Assembly: GCA_963701375.1 (NCBI GenBank)
Contig: CAVOZT010000004.1
Coordinates: forward strand, 1,426,001 to 1,490,000
Direction: 5' to 3'
DNA length: 64,000 bases
From: CAVXTF01 sp963701375
GTDB taxonomy: Bacteria; Actinomycetota; Acidimicrobiia; Acidimicrobiales; CAVXTF01
The notes under the pieces were generated by a model. That model did no database searches and was not told the DNA's origin. It saw only the letters and a list, made by a program, of their open reading frames with translations. This document shows, piece by piece, positions 36,537-45,414 of this stretch. Position 1 is the stretch's first letter, and every line of letters starts with the position of its first letter. Made by a program: the position numbers and the translations under genes.

Positions 36537-37646
36537 TTGCGGATCGCTCTTCATTGTCCTTACAGCCTGAGCGTTCCAGGCGGCGTCCAGGGTCAGGTTC
36601 TCGGTCTCGCCCGCGAGCTGCGTGCCCTCGGACACCACGCCACTGTTCTTGCTCCGCTGGACCGTGCGTTCGTCGACGCGGAGAACGTCGTCGGGCTCGG
36701 TCGATCCGTCCGGATCAGAGCCAACGGCTCCGTTGCGCCCATCGCTCTCGGCCCGACCGCGTCGTTCCGCGCACTTGCGGCCCTTCGCGCGGGGAGGTTC
36801 GACGCTCTCCATCTTCACGAACCGCTCGCGCCGGGAGCTTCCTACGCGTGCCTTGCGTTTGCTCACCTGCCGAAGGTCGGCACGTTTCACCGAAGCGGCG
36901 AGAGCATGTTCTATTCCTTGCTCGGGCCGCCTGCGCGTGGTCTTGTCGGGCGCCTGCAAGTTCGTTGCGCGGTTTCGCAAGAGGCGCTCTCCACCGCGAC
37001 CAAGGCGCTCGGCGGCTCCTACGAGCTGATCGGCAACGGTGTGGAGGTCGAGCGTTTCAGCCGCGCCGAACCTTGGCCGACCGATGGTCCTACCGTCATG
37101 TTCGTAGGGCGACACGAGAAACGGAAAGGCCTTGCCGTGCTGCTCGACGCGATGAGTCGCGTGAAGAACCCGCGCGCGTCTTGCTGGGTAGCGGGCCAGG
37201 GCCCGGAGACCGAAAGACTGAAAGAGCAGTATCCGCCTAGCGACTCGCTCTCATGGCTGGGCCGGATCGACGACCTAGAGCTCGCGATGAGGTTGAGAGG
37301 CTCGCAGGTGGCGTGTTTCCCGTCGCTCGGTGGAGAGTCGTTCGGCGTGGTGTTGCTCGAGGCGATGGCGGCGCGCTCGGCCATCGTCGCGAGCGACCTC
37401 CCGGGTTACAGGGCCGCGGCGGACGGACATGCAGCGCTGGTCAGACCGGGCGACGCCTCTGCTCTCGCCGGGCAGCTCGAGATCTCCCTTTCCGACGCCG
37501 AGTCCGCAAACGGAGGTTCCTCTTTGCGCCGTCTCGATGCTGCATACGCCCATGCGTCGTCGCGGTCGATGACCGCGGTGGCGAAGCGATACGTATCGGT
37601 CTACGAGGAGGCTGCCGTACACTTCGGGCGTGCCAGGGGCGGATAG
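36537..37646 (+). CDS. pimA: Phosphatidylinositol alpha-mannosyltransferase
   Basis: 369 residues, GT4 glycosyltransferase. The start LRIALHCPYSLSVPGGVQGQVLGLARELRALGH carries the PGGVQ lipid/donor region of PimA. FDALHLHEPLAPG, GTFHRSGESM, VMFVGRHEKRKGLAVLL and CFPSLGGESFGVVLLEAMAA follow (EX7E-type donor site). It adds the first mannose from GDP-mannose to phosphatidylinositol at the membrane. The apparent start is TTG at 36537. It overlaps the following gene by 17 bases. Together with pgsA and patA it forms a PIM operon, marking an actinobacterial envelope. Confidence 0.9.
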   Translation: MRIALHCPYSLSVPGGVQGQVLGLARELRALGHHATVLAPLDRAFVDAENVVGLGRSVRIRANGSVAPIALGPTASFRALAALRAGRFDALHLHEPLAPGASYACLAFAHLPKVGTFHRSGESMFYSLLGPPARGLVGRLQVRCAVSQEALSTATKALGGSYELIGNGVEVERFSRAEPWPTDGPTVMFVGRHEKRKGLAVLLDAMSRVKNPRASCWVAGQGPETERLKEQYPPSDSLSWLGRIDDLELAMRLRGSQVACFPSLGGESFGVVLLEAMAARSAIVASDLPGYRAAADGHAALVRPGDASALAGQLEISLSDAESANGGSSLRRLDAAYAHASSRSMTAVAKRYVSVYEEAAVHFGRARGG

Positions 37647-38766
37647 AGGCGGTCAGTCCGGGAACGGGAGAGGAAGCTCCCAAGGGTCAGGCAGCTCGTC
37701 GCGGGGTTCCGGCAGAGGAGGCGGCGCCAATCGCAGCGGCCGTAACCGGAGCGGCAGCAACCGCAACGGGGGTGCCAGGAACAGCGGCACAAAGAACGCC
37801 AGAGGCAACGGATCGGCCCAAAGAACCGTAGGAGGACAAGGCCAGCGCTCGCAGGCCGGCGGCCGGTCCCGCCCCAACGTTGGAGCAGAAGGAGTCGCTG
37901 CAGGGACCAGGCCTGCAAAAGCAGCCGATCTGACCCCGCCTACGGCGACTGTCGAACGTGCCCGGAAGGCAGTTTCCGACGGCAACGGACAAAAACCCTG
38001 GCGTGGGCGTGCGCTCGCGGTGGCGTCGATACCGGCGCTCGTCGTCTTTGTCCTGGTGGTGGCGATCGGAGCTGCACTCGGGCAAGTGCTCATAGCGCTT
38101 GTCATCGCTTTCGTGCTCGGCGCCGGTGTGTGGGCGGCAGTTTGGCTGCTCGCACCACGCTTGCTCCTCGCCCGCCTCGGGGGGCGTCCCGTCGAGGAGG
38201 ACGACGTACCGCGTGCGGCGAATTTGGTCGACGGGCTCTGCGCCACCATGGGCCTGCCACTGCCGGCATTGACGTTGATCGACGACCCGTTTCGTGGCGC
38301 CTTGGCGATCGGTCGCAACGAGCGAACTGCAACGCTCGTACTGACCACGGGGCTCCTCCGCGCACTGGACCCGGTCGAGCTCGAAGGGGTTCTCGCTCAC
38401 GAGCTGTCACACGTCAAATCCGGCGACATGGCATCGGCCACGATGGCCGCGACCGTCGTATTGCCGCTTGCGCCCATGATCACGGGATCGCCCGAGCTGG
38501 TGCGACGGCTCGCCGGACCCGGCCGCGAGCTTGCCGCTGACCAGCGCGCTTACGCGGTGACGCGCTATCCGCCGGGTCTTCGCGACGCACTGGTGAAGAT
38601 GACCTCCGGTCCACCTCCGGCGCCTCCCTCGGCGCTCGCAAGCTCCGGAACAGGTCGTGTGCTCAGGTGGGTCTGGACGGTGGTTCCCGAGCTGCTCACG
38701 CCGCGCACGACGGTCGGGATTCTGGATGCTCCTGCCACCAGGGTCGCTGCTCTCGACGAGGCGTGA
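37630..38766 (+). CDS. M48-family (HtpX-like) membrane metallopeptidase with Gly/Ser/Arg/Asn-rich N-terminus
   Basis: 378 residues. The zinc motif HELSH lies at 257-261 in GVLAHELSHVKSGD, with the third ligand region in RELAADQRA. Two hydrophobic segments lie at about 127-178. Before them is an unusual low-complexity region of about 100 residues made mostly of glycine, serine, arginine and asparagine. HtpX-type enzymes degrade membrane proteins. The GTG start at 37630 lies inside the end of pimA, so it is coupled to PIM synthesis genes. The active site faces the cytoplasm in HtpX; orientation here is inferred only. Confidence 0.85.
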   Translation: MPGADRGGQSGNGRGSSQGSGSSSRGSGRGGGANRSGRNRSGSNRNGGARNSGTKNARGNGSAQRTVGGQGQRSQAGGRSRPNVGAEGVAAGTRPAKAADLTPPTATVERARKAVSDGNGQKPWRGRALAVASIPALVVFVLVVAIGAALGQVLIALVIAFVLGAGVWAAVWLLAPRLLLARLGGRPVEEDDVPRAANLVDGLCATMGLPLPALTLIDDPFRGALAIGRNERTATLVLTTGLLRALDPVELEGVLAHELSHVKSGDMASATMAATVVLPLAPMITGSPELVRRLAGPGRELAADQRAYAVTRYPPGLRDALVKMTSGPPPAPPSALASSGTGRVLRWVWTVVPELLTPRTTVGILDAPATRVAALDEA

Positions 38767-38858
38767 TGTCCGACAGGGCCTTGATGCAGCACTTAAGCGG
38801 GCCGAGGGCCGTTGCGCGCAGGGGGCCTCACAGATCAGCGCGGAGATAGACTTGAGTT

Positions 38859-39767
38859 ATGGCGCAAACCCCCACGAATCTTGGCGACGCAAGGCGGACC
38901 GGAACATTCACGGTCAAAAGGGGTCTCGCGGACATGCTCAGGGGTGGGGTGATCATGGACGTGGTCACCGCCGAACAGGCGCGCATTGCGGAGGATTCCG
39001 GCGCCGTCGCGGTCATGGCTCTCGAACGTGTCCCTGCCGACATACCGCGCAGGGTGGCGTGGCGCGGATGAGTGACCCTGCTCTCATCGAAGCCATCAAG
39101 CAGGCCGTGACTGTGCCGGTGATGGCGAAGGCCCGCATCGGCCACTTCGCCGAAGCTCAGGTCCTTCAGGCTCTCGAGGTTGACTACGTGGACGAGAGCG
39201 AGGTCCTGACCCCTGCCGACGAAGCGCACCACATCGACAAGTGGGCGTTCGAGGTGCCGTTCGTGTGCGGCGCCACGAACCTCGGGGAGGCTCTCAGGCG
39301 GATTTCCGAGGGTGCGGCGCTCATCAGGTCCAAAGGTGAGGCAGGTACCGGAAACATCGTCGAAGCAGTCCGCCACCTGCGTTCGATCCTCGGGGATCTC
39401 GCGCGCTCTGACGCAGGCGGACGCCGCGGAACGCTACGCGTGGGCGAAGAAGCTCGCCGCACCAATCGACCTCGTGGAGGAGGTGGCCGATTCCGGTCAG
39501 CTGCCCGTCCCGCTGTTCTGCGCCGGCGGAATTGCGACACCGGCCGATGCCGCTCTGGTGATGCAACTCGGAGCGCAAGCGGTCTTTGTGGGTTCCGGCA
39601 TCTTCAAGAGCGAGGACCCAGCGCGTCGAGCAAGGGCGATCGTCGAAGCCACGACGCATCACGACGACGCTCAGATGGTCGCGAAGGTGAGTTTCGGTCT
39701 CGGCTCTGCCATGCCCGGATTGGAAGAAAGCACACTCGAAGTCAAGTTGGCAGACCGGGGTTGGTGA
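38859..39767 (+). CDS. pdxS: Pyridoxal 5'-phosphate synthase, PdxS subunit (frameshifted twice)
   Basis: A beta/alpha barrel enzyme that builds PLP from ribose 5-phosphate, glyceraldehyde 3-phosphate and ammonia. It has FTVKRGLADMLRGGVIMDVV, AVAVMALERVPAD, SDPALIEAIK, VTVPVMAKARIGHFAEAQ, YVDESEVLTPADE, SEGAALIRSKGEAGTGNIVEA, LFCAGGIATPADAALVMQLG and VFVGSGIFKS. The catalytic lysines are in MAKARIG and IRSKGE. Frameshifts are required near 39045 (after VPADI) and near 39400 (before RALTQADAAERY). The ATG is at 38859. pdxT follows, as is usual. Confidence 0.9.
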
Positions 39768-39811
39768 CTCAAAGATGACCGCCGGGTCAACGAGCGCTTG
39801 GGTGCCCCCAG

Positions 39812-40400
39812 GTGAAAGTCGGCGTCCTCGCGCTTCAGGGTGACTTCACTGAGCACGCGCGCGCTCTTTCCGAGTTGGGAGCGTCACCGCGCCTGATCAG
39901 GCGACCCAGTGATCTTCCTGGCATCTCGGGAGTCGTGCTGCCCGGGGGAGAATCGACCACACTGGGAATGCTCCTCGAATCCTCCGAGCTGAAAGAGCCG
40001 CTTGGAAAGCTTCTGGCCGAAGGGATTCCTGCTTTCGGCACGTGTGCCGGGATGATCCTGCTCGCGTCCGAAGTCATAGGGGGCCGATCCGACCAAGAGA
40101 CATTCGGAACGCTCGACATCGCTGTCCGGCGCAACGGTTTCGGTCGCCGAGCGCGAGAGCTTCGAGTGCGTGCTCGACGTGACCGGCCTCGAATCAGGCT
40201 TGCCGGCAGTATTCATAAGAGCGCCCGTCGTCGAGCGCGTCGCTGAGGGTGTCGAGGTCCTCTCAGAGGTCGACAACTCGACGTCGCCTACGGGATCGAC
40301 GCCCGTCTTAGTGCGACAGGGAGCCGTTCTCGCGTCGGCATTCCACCCCGAACTCACCGCAGACCGCCGGCTGCACCGCATGTTCATCGAGATGATTTGA
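39812..40400 (+). CDS. pdxT: Pyridoxal 5'-phosphate synthase, glutaminase subunit PdxT (frameshifted)
   Basis: A glutamine amidotransferase that feeds ammonia to PdxS. It has KVGVLALQGDFTEHARAL at the start, VVLPGGESTTLGMLL, the nucleophile region AFGTCAGMILLA, and, after a frameshift near 40140 (in RNGFGR), VFIRAPVVE and AFHPELTADRRLH with the catalytic His-Glu pair. The GTG start is at 39812, 44 bases after pdxS. It ends 18 bases before yebC with a purine-rich GAAAGAAGG between. Confidence 0.88.
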
Positions 40401-40418
40401 AAGAAGGGACGTAACTCC

Positions 40419-41168
40419 ATGTCAGGGCATTCGAAGTGGGCAACCACCAAACACCGCAAAGCTGCCGTCGACAAGGCGCGCGCCAAGCTCTTCGCGAAGT
40501 TGATCCGCCAACTCGAGGTAGCGGCTCGCGAAGGCGGCGCCGACATCGAGTCGAATCCGACGTTGCGGACGATGTTCGACAAGGCGCGGGCGTCGTCGGT
40601 CCCGATGGACACGATTGATCGCGCCATAAAGCGCGGCACCGGAGAGCTCGAAGGAGTGAGGTACGAGCCCGTCTCGTACGAAGGCTACGGACCGGTGGGC
40701 GTCGGCATCATCGTCGAGTGCCTCACCGACAACCGGAACCGAACCGGTGCCGAGATACGCAATATCTTTTCGAAGAACGGCGGGTCCACTGCCGAACCTG
40801 GTGCGGTCGCTTGGCAGTTCGCGGCGCAAAGGAGTGGTGGAGCTGTCTCGCGACCTCGACGAGGACGCGATCATGGAGGCCACACTGGACGCGGGAGCAG
40901 AAGACCTCTCCGATGACGGCGGCAGGTGGGAGCTCGTGTGCGCGCCCACGGACCTTGCGGCGGTGCGCAGGGCTCTTTCTGATGCGGGAATCCCGGTTCT
41001 CTCGACGAGCTCGCGATGGTGCCGAGCCAGACGATTGAAGTAGACGACCTGGGAGACGCGCGAAAGGTCCTTCGCCTCCTCGAGGCGCTCGACGAGCACG
41101 ACGACGTCCAGAATGTCTGGTCGAACTTCGAGATCCCTGACGACATCTTGGCGGCGGCAGCCGAGTGA
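40419..41168 (+). CDS. yebC: YebC/PmpR-family regulatory protein (frameshifted twice)
   Basis: About 249 residues. It begins MSGHSKWATTKHRKAAVDKARAKLF, the near-invariant family start, then RAIKRGTGELEGVRYEPVSYEGYGP, ECLTDNRNRTGAEIRNIFSKNGG, LDAGAEDLSDDG and the end QNVWSNFEIPDDIL. Two frameshifts break it, near 40825 (before RKGVVELSRDLDED) and near 41005 (before DELAMVPSQTIEV). Family members act as DNA-binding regulators, and some are reported as translation factors for proline stretches. Its place just upstream of ruvC is widespread in bacteria, with one methyltransferase between them here. Confidence 0.9.
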
Positions 41169-41289
41169 TGGTTCGCGCGCTGGGCGGCTGGCTCCGCCGT
41201 GTGGGTACGGAGCACGGGGCTACGATGCCGGCGCGAGCGAACGACACGGGTGAGTTACCGGGTCGATTACAAGGGGGAGGCCGTCGGCC

Positions 41290-42318
41290 GTGGTAGAAGA
41301 TTCTCGGCCGGTACCGGCGCAGATCGCCGATCGCTTGCGCTGTCCTCGATGTGGCCGCCCGGTCGAGTCGACCAAGCACACCGAGCACACTGATGGTCCG
41401 GGTGCCGGGTTTACCTGCCCCGAAGGTCACCTGATCACCGCGCACGGCGGGTACCTGGACGCGTCGGGCGAGCAGAAGGCCGACGACGCCACGAGCCGCA
41501 CGTTCGCCAGCTTCGGTTACGAGTGGAACACCTTCGACGACGTGAGGCCCGAGGACGCGGAGTTCGCCGACGTCTATTTCCGAGATGTGGATTTCAAAGA
41601 GTTGCGCGGCAAGGTCGGCCTCGACGCCGGGTGCGGAAAGGGGAGGTACACCCGGTTCCTCGCGCCTCACTTGGACGCACTGGCTGCCTTGGACGGTTCG
41701 GACGCAGTTGTTGCGGCGGTGAAGAACCTCGGTCAGTTCGACAATGTCGCGGTGATCAAGTCGGATCTGCGCACCGCGCCTTTTGCCAAGGAGTCGTTCG
41801 GGTTCGTAAGCAGTCTCGGGGTGCTTCATCATCTCGAAGACCCGCGCGCAGGATTCGAACGGCTCGTGAGCCTGCTGGCGCCTGGCGGCACGATGCTTCT
41901 CTACTTGTACAGCAGGCCCAAGGAATTGAACGTCCGCCGCATTGCGCTGATGCTCTCGGCTGCGGTCCGCCGTATGACGGTGCGGATGCCCCATCGCGTG
42001 CTCAAACCCTTCAGCACCGCGATGGCTGTCGTGCTCAACTTTGCCGTAGTACAACCTGGGGTACTCGGAGAGCGGCGCGGCATCCGCGTCCTTGCCGGCC
42101 TGCCGATGTCCGCCTACAGAGGCAAGCCTCTCAGGAGTCTGGTGCTCGACACCTTCGACCGCTTGAGCGCACCGGTGGAGCACCGTTACGTATGGAGCGA
42201 GCTCGAACCCTGGTTCGCGCGAGCCGGCATGGTCGTCAACGCAAAGCGCGACGAAGCCGGCTGGTTCGTTCTGGCCCACCTGCCAAAAGATCCGCCCCCT
42301 CGACCCGCCGACCGCTGA
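41290..42318 (+). CDS. Class I SAM methyltransferase with N-terminal Trm112-like zinc ribbon
   Basis: 342 residues. Residues about 15-60 look like a Trm112-type zinc finger (LRCPRCGRPVES and FTCPEGHLI). The methyltransferase core has LDAGCGKGRYTRFL (SAM loop), LAALDGSDAVV and a SSLGVLHHLEDP motif. A membrane-like hydrophobic stretch lies near residues 230-260. The substrate is unknown; related proteins methylate lipids, quinones or small metabolites. The GTG start is at 41290. The 121-base gap after yebC shows nothing recognisable. It stands between yebC and ruvC, which are usually adjacent. Confidence 0.8.
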   Translation: MVEDSRPVPAQIADRLRCPRCGRPVESTKHTEHTDGPGAGFTCPEGHLITAHGGYLDASGEQKADDATSRTFASFGYEWNTFDDVRPEDAEFADVYFRDVDFKELRGKVGLDAGCGKGRYTRFLAPHLDALAALDGSDAVVAAVKNLGQFDNVAVIKSDLRTAPFAKESFGFVSSLGVLHHLEDPRAGFERLVSLLAPGGTMLLYLYSRPKELNVRRIALMLSAAVRRMTVRMPHRVLKPFSTAMAVVLNFAVVQPGVLGERRGIRVLAGLPMSAYRGKPLRSLVLDTFDRLSAPVEHRYVWSELEPWFARAGMVVNAKRDEAGWFVLAHLPKDPPPRPADR

Positions 42319-42365
42319 CGGATCGGTCCACCCCTGCGTTACCACCCCGCGCTAGTTTCGAACAC

Positions 42366-42896
42366 GTGTTCGTGCTCGGAATCGACCCCGGGCTGTCGCG
42401 GTGTGGCTACGGGGCCGTGCGGCGCGACGCCAGAGCGAATCTCCAGGCGGTGGCCGGTGGAGTCGTCACTACGCCCGCCGACATGGCCCTGCCGGAGAGA
42501 CTCAGATCGCTGATGGCCGAGCTGCAGGACCTGGTGGTCGAGTTGGAGCCGGACGTGGTCGTGGTCGAGCACGTGTTCTTCCAGAACAACGCAAGGACCG
42601 CAATGTCCGTCGGCCAGGCGAGCGGCCTTGCGATGGTCGCCGCCGCCCAGTCGGGCTGCGAGGTGGTCCGCTACACGTCCAACGAGGTGAAGCAGGCGCT
42701 CGTCGGATACGGCGGTGCCACCAAGCAGCAGGTGCAGAGGATGGTGGCTTCGGTGCTTCATCTGGACGCTCCACCGAGTCCGCCCGATGTCGCAGACGCT
42801 CTGGCGCTCGCGGTGTGTCACCTCACCACGATGCCCTTGCGCAAAGCGATCGGCGATGCGTTGCGGGCGGAAGGGCTCGAGGGGGCAGCGTCGTGA
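42366..42896 (+). CDS. ruvC: Holliday junction endonuclease RuvC
   Basis: 176 residues. The catalytic acids are recognised in FVLGIDPGLSRCGYG (first Asp), VVVVEHVFF (Glu) and SPPDVADALALAVCH (Asp pair near the C-terminus). It cuts four-way DNA junctions in recombination. The start GTG 42366 (VFVLGIDPG) fits the family N-terminus; upstream in-frame codons overlap the methyltransferase gene. It is followed by ruvA with a GTGA overlap, giving the standard ruvCAB order. Confidence 0.93.
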   Translation: MFVLGIDPGLSRCGYGAVRRDARANLQAVAGGVVTTPADMALPERLRSLMAELQDLVVELEPDVVVVEHVFFQNNARTAMSVGQASGLAMVAAAQSGCEVVRYTSNEVKQALVGYGGATKQQVQRMVASVLHLDAPPSPPDVADALALAVCHLTTMPLRKAIGDALRAEGLEGAAS

Positions 42897-43495
42897 TCGG
42901 CTGGTTGCGCGGCGAGCTGATTTCGCGTGGGGCGGACGGAGAGGTGCTCGTCAACGTCGGAGGCGTGGGCTACCGAGTTCTCGTTCCCGCACCAGTGCTC
43001 AGCTCGATCGGCGAGCTCGGGCAGACGGTCGGTCTGTTCGTTCATACCCATGTGCGCGAGGACGCCATCGTGCTCTACGGATTCGCCACCGCCAACGAGA
43101 GGCGTTGCTTCGAAGCGCTCTTAGCTGCTCACGGCGTAGGACCTTCCCTTGCGCTCGCCGTAATTTCGTCTCTGCGACCCGAGGCCTTGATCCGCGCCGT
43201 GATCGACGGCGATCTCGACGTGCTCTGCGCGGTGCCCGGGGTGGGGCGCAAGACCGCCGCGCGGCTGGTCCTCGACATGAAGTCCAAACTCGACCTGCCC
43301 GGCGACGAGACGACTGGCCATCAGCCGGGGGCGCCCGCATCAGAACGAGCAGATGTGAGGGGCGCGCTCGTAGAGCTCGGCTACGGGCCCGACGAGATCC
43401 GGCGCGCACTCGAAGCCATTCCGGATGCGGGATCTGTGGAGGACCTGCTTCGAAGCGCTCTTCGTGAGCTCGCGGTCGTCGGCAGCCGAAGGTGA
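42893..43495 (+). CDS. ruvA: Holliday junction branch migration protein RuvA
   Basis: 200 residues. The OB-fold start is VIGWLRGELISRGADGEVLVNVGGVGY, helix-hairpin-helix motifs include AAHGVGPSLALAVIS and LCAVPGVGRKTAARLVLDMK, and a C-terminal RuvB-binding domain follows a short flexible linker. It binds junctions and recruits RuvB. The GTG start overlaps the ruvC stop, and the TGA end overlaps the GTG of ruvB. Confidence 0.94.
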   Translation: MIGWLRGELISRGADGEVLVNVGGVGYRVLVPAPVLSSIGELGQTVGLFVHTHVREDAIVLYGFATANERRCFEALLAAHGVGPSLALAVISSLRPEALIRAVIDGDLDVLCAVPGVGRKTAARLVLDMKSKLDLPGDETTGHQPGAPASERADVRGALVELGYGPDEIRRALEAIPDAGSVEDLLRSALRELAVVGSRR

Positions 43496-44673
43496 GCCCG
43501 CGTCGCGAGGTGGTCGGCACCGATACTCCTGCGCCGGAGTCTGCGTCCGAACGACCGGCAGCAGAGTCCGAAGAGCTCGACGCGGAGGTGCTCGAGGGGG
43601 CGATCCACCGGTCGGTCGATCCCCTCGCCGACCCGGCGGAGCACGCCGAAGAGGCTCGCTTGCGGCCGAGGTGCCTCGAGGAGTTCGTAGGTCAGGCCGA
43701 GCTGACCGAGCACCTCCAGATCGTTATCGAAGCGGCCCGCAAGCGCCGGCAGGCGGTGGACCATCTTTTGTTCGTCGGGCCACCGGGCCTGGGGAAGACG
43801 TCACTCGCCGGCATCGTCGCGGCGGAGATGGGAGTCGGGCTTCGCATCACGTCTGGCCCTGCCCTCGTCCGCACAGGAGACCTAGCGGCTCTGCTCACCG
43901 ACCTCCAGTCGGGAGACGTCTTGTTCATCGACGAGGTCCACCGGCTGCCGCGAGCCGTCGAGGAGGTGCTCTATCCCGCGATGGAGGACTTCCAGCTGGA
44001 CATCCTGGTGGGGAAGGGCCCGACGGCGCGCTCCATCCGGCTCGACCTGCCCCGTTTCACGCTCGTGGGCGCCACGACCAGGACCGGCCTGTTGACGAGC
44101 CCGCTTCGGGATCGCTTCGGGTTCGTTGCGCGCCTCGACCTGTACGGCGCCGACGAGTTGCAGGCGATCGTCGCGCGATCTGCGGGGATACTCGGGGTGC
44201 CGATCGACGTGGGAGGAGCGCGACGAATCGCCGAACGCTCGAGGGGAACGCCCCGCATCGCCAACCGCTTGCTCAGACGGGTGCGCGACTTCGTCGAGGT
44301 GCGCGCCGACGGGATCGTGACCGAGGAGCTCGCTACCGAGGGTCTCGACCTGTTCGGGATCGACCACCTGGGCCTCGACAAGGTGGACCGGTCGATCCTC
44401 GACACTCTCTGCCGGCGCTTCGGGGGACGTCCGGTCGGTCTCACGACCGTCGCCCAGTGCGTCGGAGAGGAGACCGACACGATCGAGGACGCCTACGAAC
44501 CCTTCTTGCTCCAGCAGGGCCTCGTTCAGCGCACCCCAAAGGGCCGGGTCGCGACCCCCCGCGGATTCGCGCATCTCGGAATGGGAACAGGACCGTTACC
44601 TGGATCACCGGGTGCGGCGCTCGGAGTTCAGGAGCTCGTCGGATGGGCTGACCTGGTAGGCGGCTCCGGGTGA
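43492..44673 (+). CDS. ruvB: Holliday junction branch migration ATPase RuvB
   Basis: 393 residues. The AAA+ core contains LRPRCLEEFVGQAELTEHL, P-loop LFVGPPGLGKTSLA, Walker B DVLFIDEVHRLP, sensor GATTRTGLLTSPLRDRFG and a C-terminal winged helix ending in RTPKGRVATPRGFAHLG. About 45 extra acidic residues precede the core. A UUCG hairpin (44707-44720) lies 33 bases after the stop. Confidence 0.95.
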   Translation: MSPRREVVGTDTPAPESASERPAAESEELDAEVLEGAIHRSVDPLADPAEHAEEARLRPRCLEEFVGQAELTEHLQIVIEAARKRRQAVDHLLFVGPPGLGKTSLAGIVAAEMGVGLRITSGPALVRTGDLAALLTDLQSGDVLFIDEVHRLPRAVEEVLYPAMEDFQLDILVGKGPTARSIRLDLPRFTLVGATTRTGLLTSPLRDRFGFVARLDLYGADELQAIVARSAGILGVPIDVGGARRIAERSRGTPRIANRLLRRVRDFVEVRADGIVTEELATEGLDLFGIDHLGLDKVDRSILDTLCRRFGGRPVGLTTVAQCVGEETDTIEDAYEPFLLQQGLVQRTPKGRVATPRGFAHLGMGTGPLPGSPGAALGVQELVGWADLVGGSG

Positions 44674-44706
44674 TCCACTCGCAAGGTGCTTCTTAAGATC
44701 CGTTTC

Positions 44707-44720
44707 GCACCTTCGGGTGC
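44707..44720. other. Perfect UUCG-loop hairpin downstream of ruvB
   Basis: gcacc-ttcg-ggtgc forms a perfect 5-bp stem with a stable tetraloop in the 144-base gap between ruvB and yajC. It is not followed by a T run, so it is a weak candidate for a terminator or RNA-processing site. Confidence 0.35.
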
Positions 44721-44817
44721 TCGTCGAACGGCCGGTGTCCGAGAGGAGGGGCCTGGCCTGGACTAAGGTCTCGCGCTGGTCTCGTGCTCGGAAGCTCCCG
44801 GCAGAGCCCACCAACCA

Positions 44818-45414
44818 ATGCCGAGTGCCATCCAATCCACGCTGCTACTACTTGCCGCCAGTAAGCCCGCGGCTTCGAACTCATCGGGCAGCTACGTCTT
44901 TCTGATCATCCTTGTCGTCCTGTTCTTCTTCATGTACCGGTTCTTCATGCGTCCGCGCCAGCGTGCCGCTCAGGCTCAGCGCGACACCCTCATGACACTC
45001 GAGCCGGGTGACGAGGTCCTCACCGGAGCCGGGATCTTCGGGACCGTCCAACACATCCAGGGCGACCGCGTGACCCTCTGGACGGGTACCGGAAGCACGA
45101 TCACGGTGCTACGGAGAACCATCGCGAGGAAGCTCGACGAAGACGACGTCGAAGAAGGTTCAGAAGACGACACGGATCCCGAGCACCACGACACGTGGGA
45201 CGACGACGACGCGGCCGAACTCGAGCGTGCACACCAGGAACACGCGGTTGACGCCGACACCGAAGACGCCCCGACAGAGCACTCAACAGCCGACGATGAC
45301 CCGACCATCATCGCGAGCGGGACGACCACCGGAACCACCGACGCTCCAGAGGTAGACGGTCACGCCGGTGACACACCCTCCTCCGAAAAGCGCGCCAAGG
45401 ACGACGAAGGGTGA
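44818..45414 (+). CDS. yajC: Preprotein translocase accessory subunit YajC
   Basis: 198 residues. One membrane helix is at about 26-42 (SYVFLIILVVLFFFMYRFF), followed by the typical MRPRQRAAQAQRDTLMTLEPGDEVLTGAGIFGTV. After residue 105 the protein has a long tail rich in Asp, Glu and Thr, much longer than in short YajC proteins. It works with SecD and SecF, encoded directly downstream; the stop overlaps the secD GTG by 4 bases. Confidence 0.92.
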   Translation: MPSAIQSTLLLLAASKPAASNSSGSYVFLIILVVLFFFMYRFFMRPRQRAAQAQRDTLMTLEPGDEVLTGAGIFGTVQHIQGDRVTLWTGTGSTITVLRRTIARKLDEDDVEEGSEDDTDPEHHDTWDDDDAAELERAHQEHAVDADTEDAPTEHSTADDDPTIIASGTTTGTTDAPEVDGHAGDTPSSEKRAKDDEG

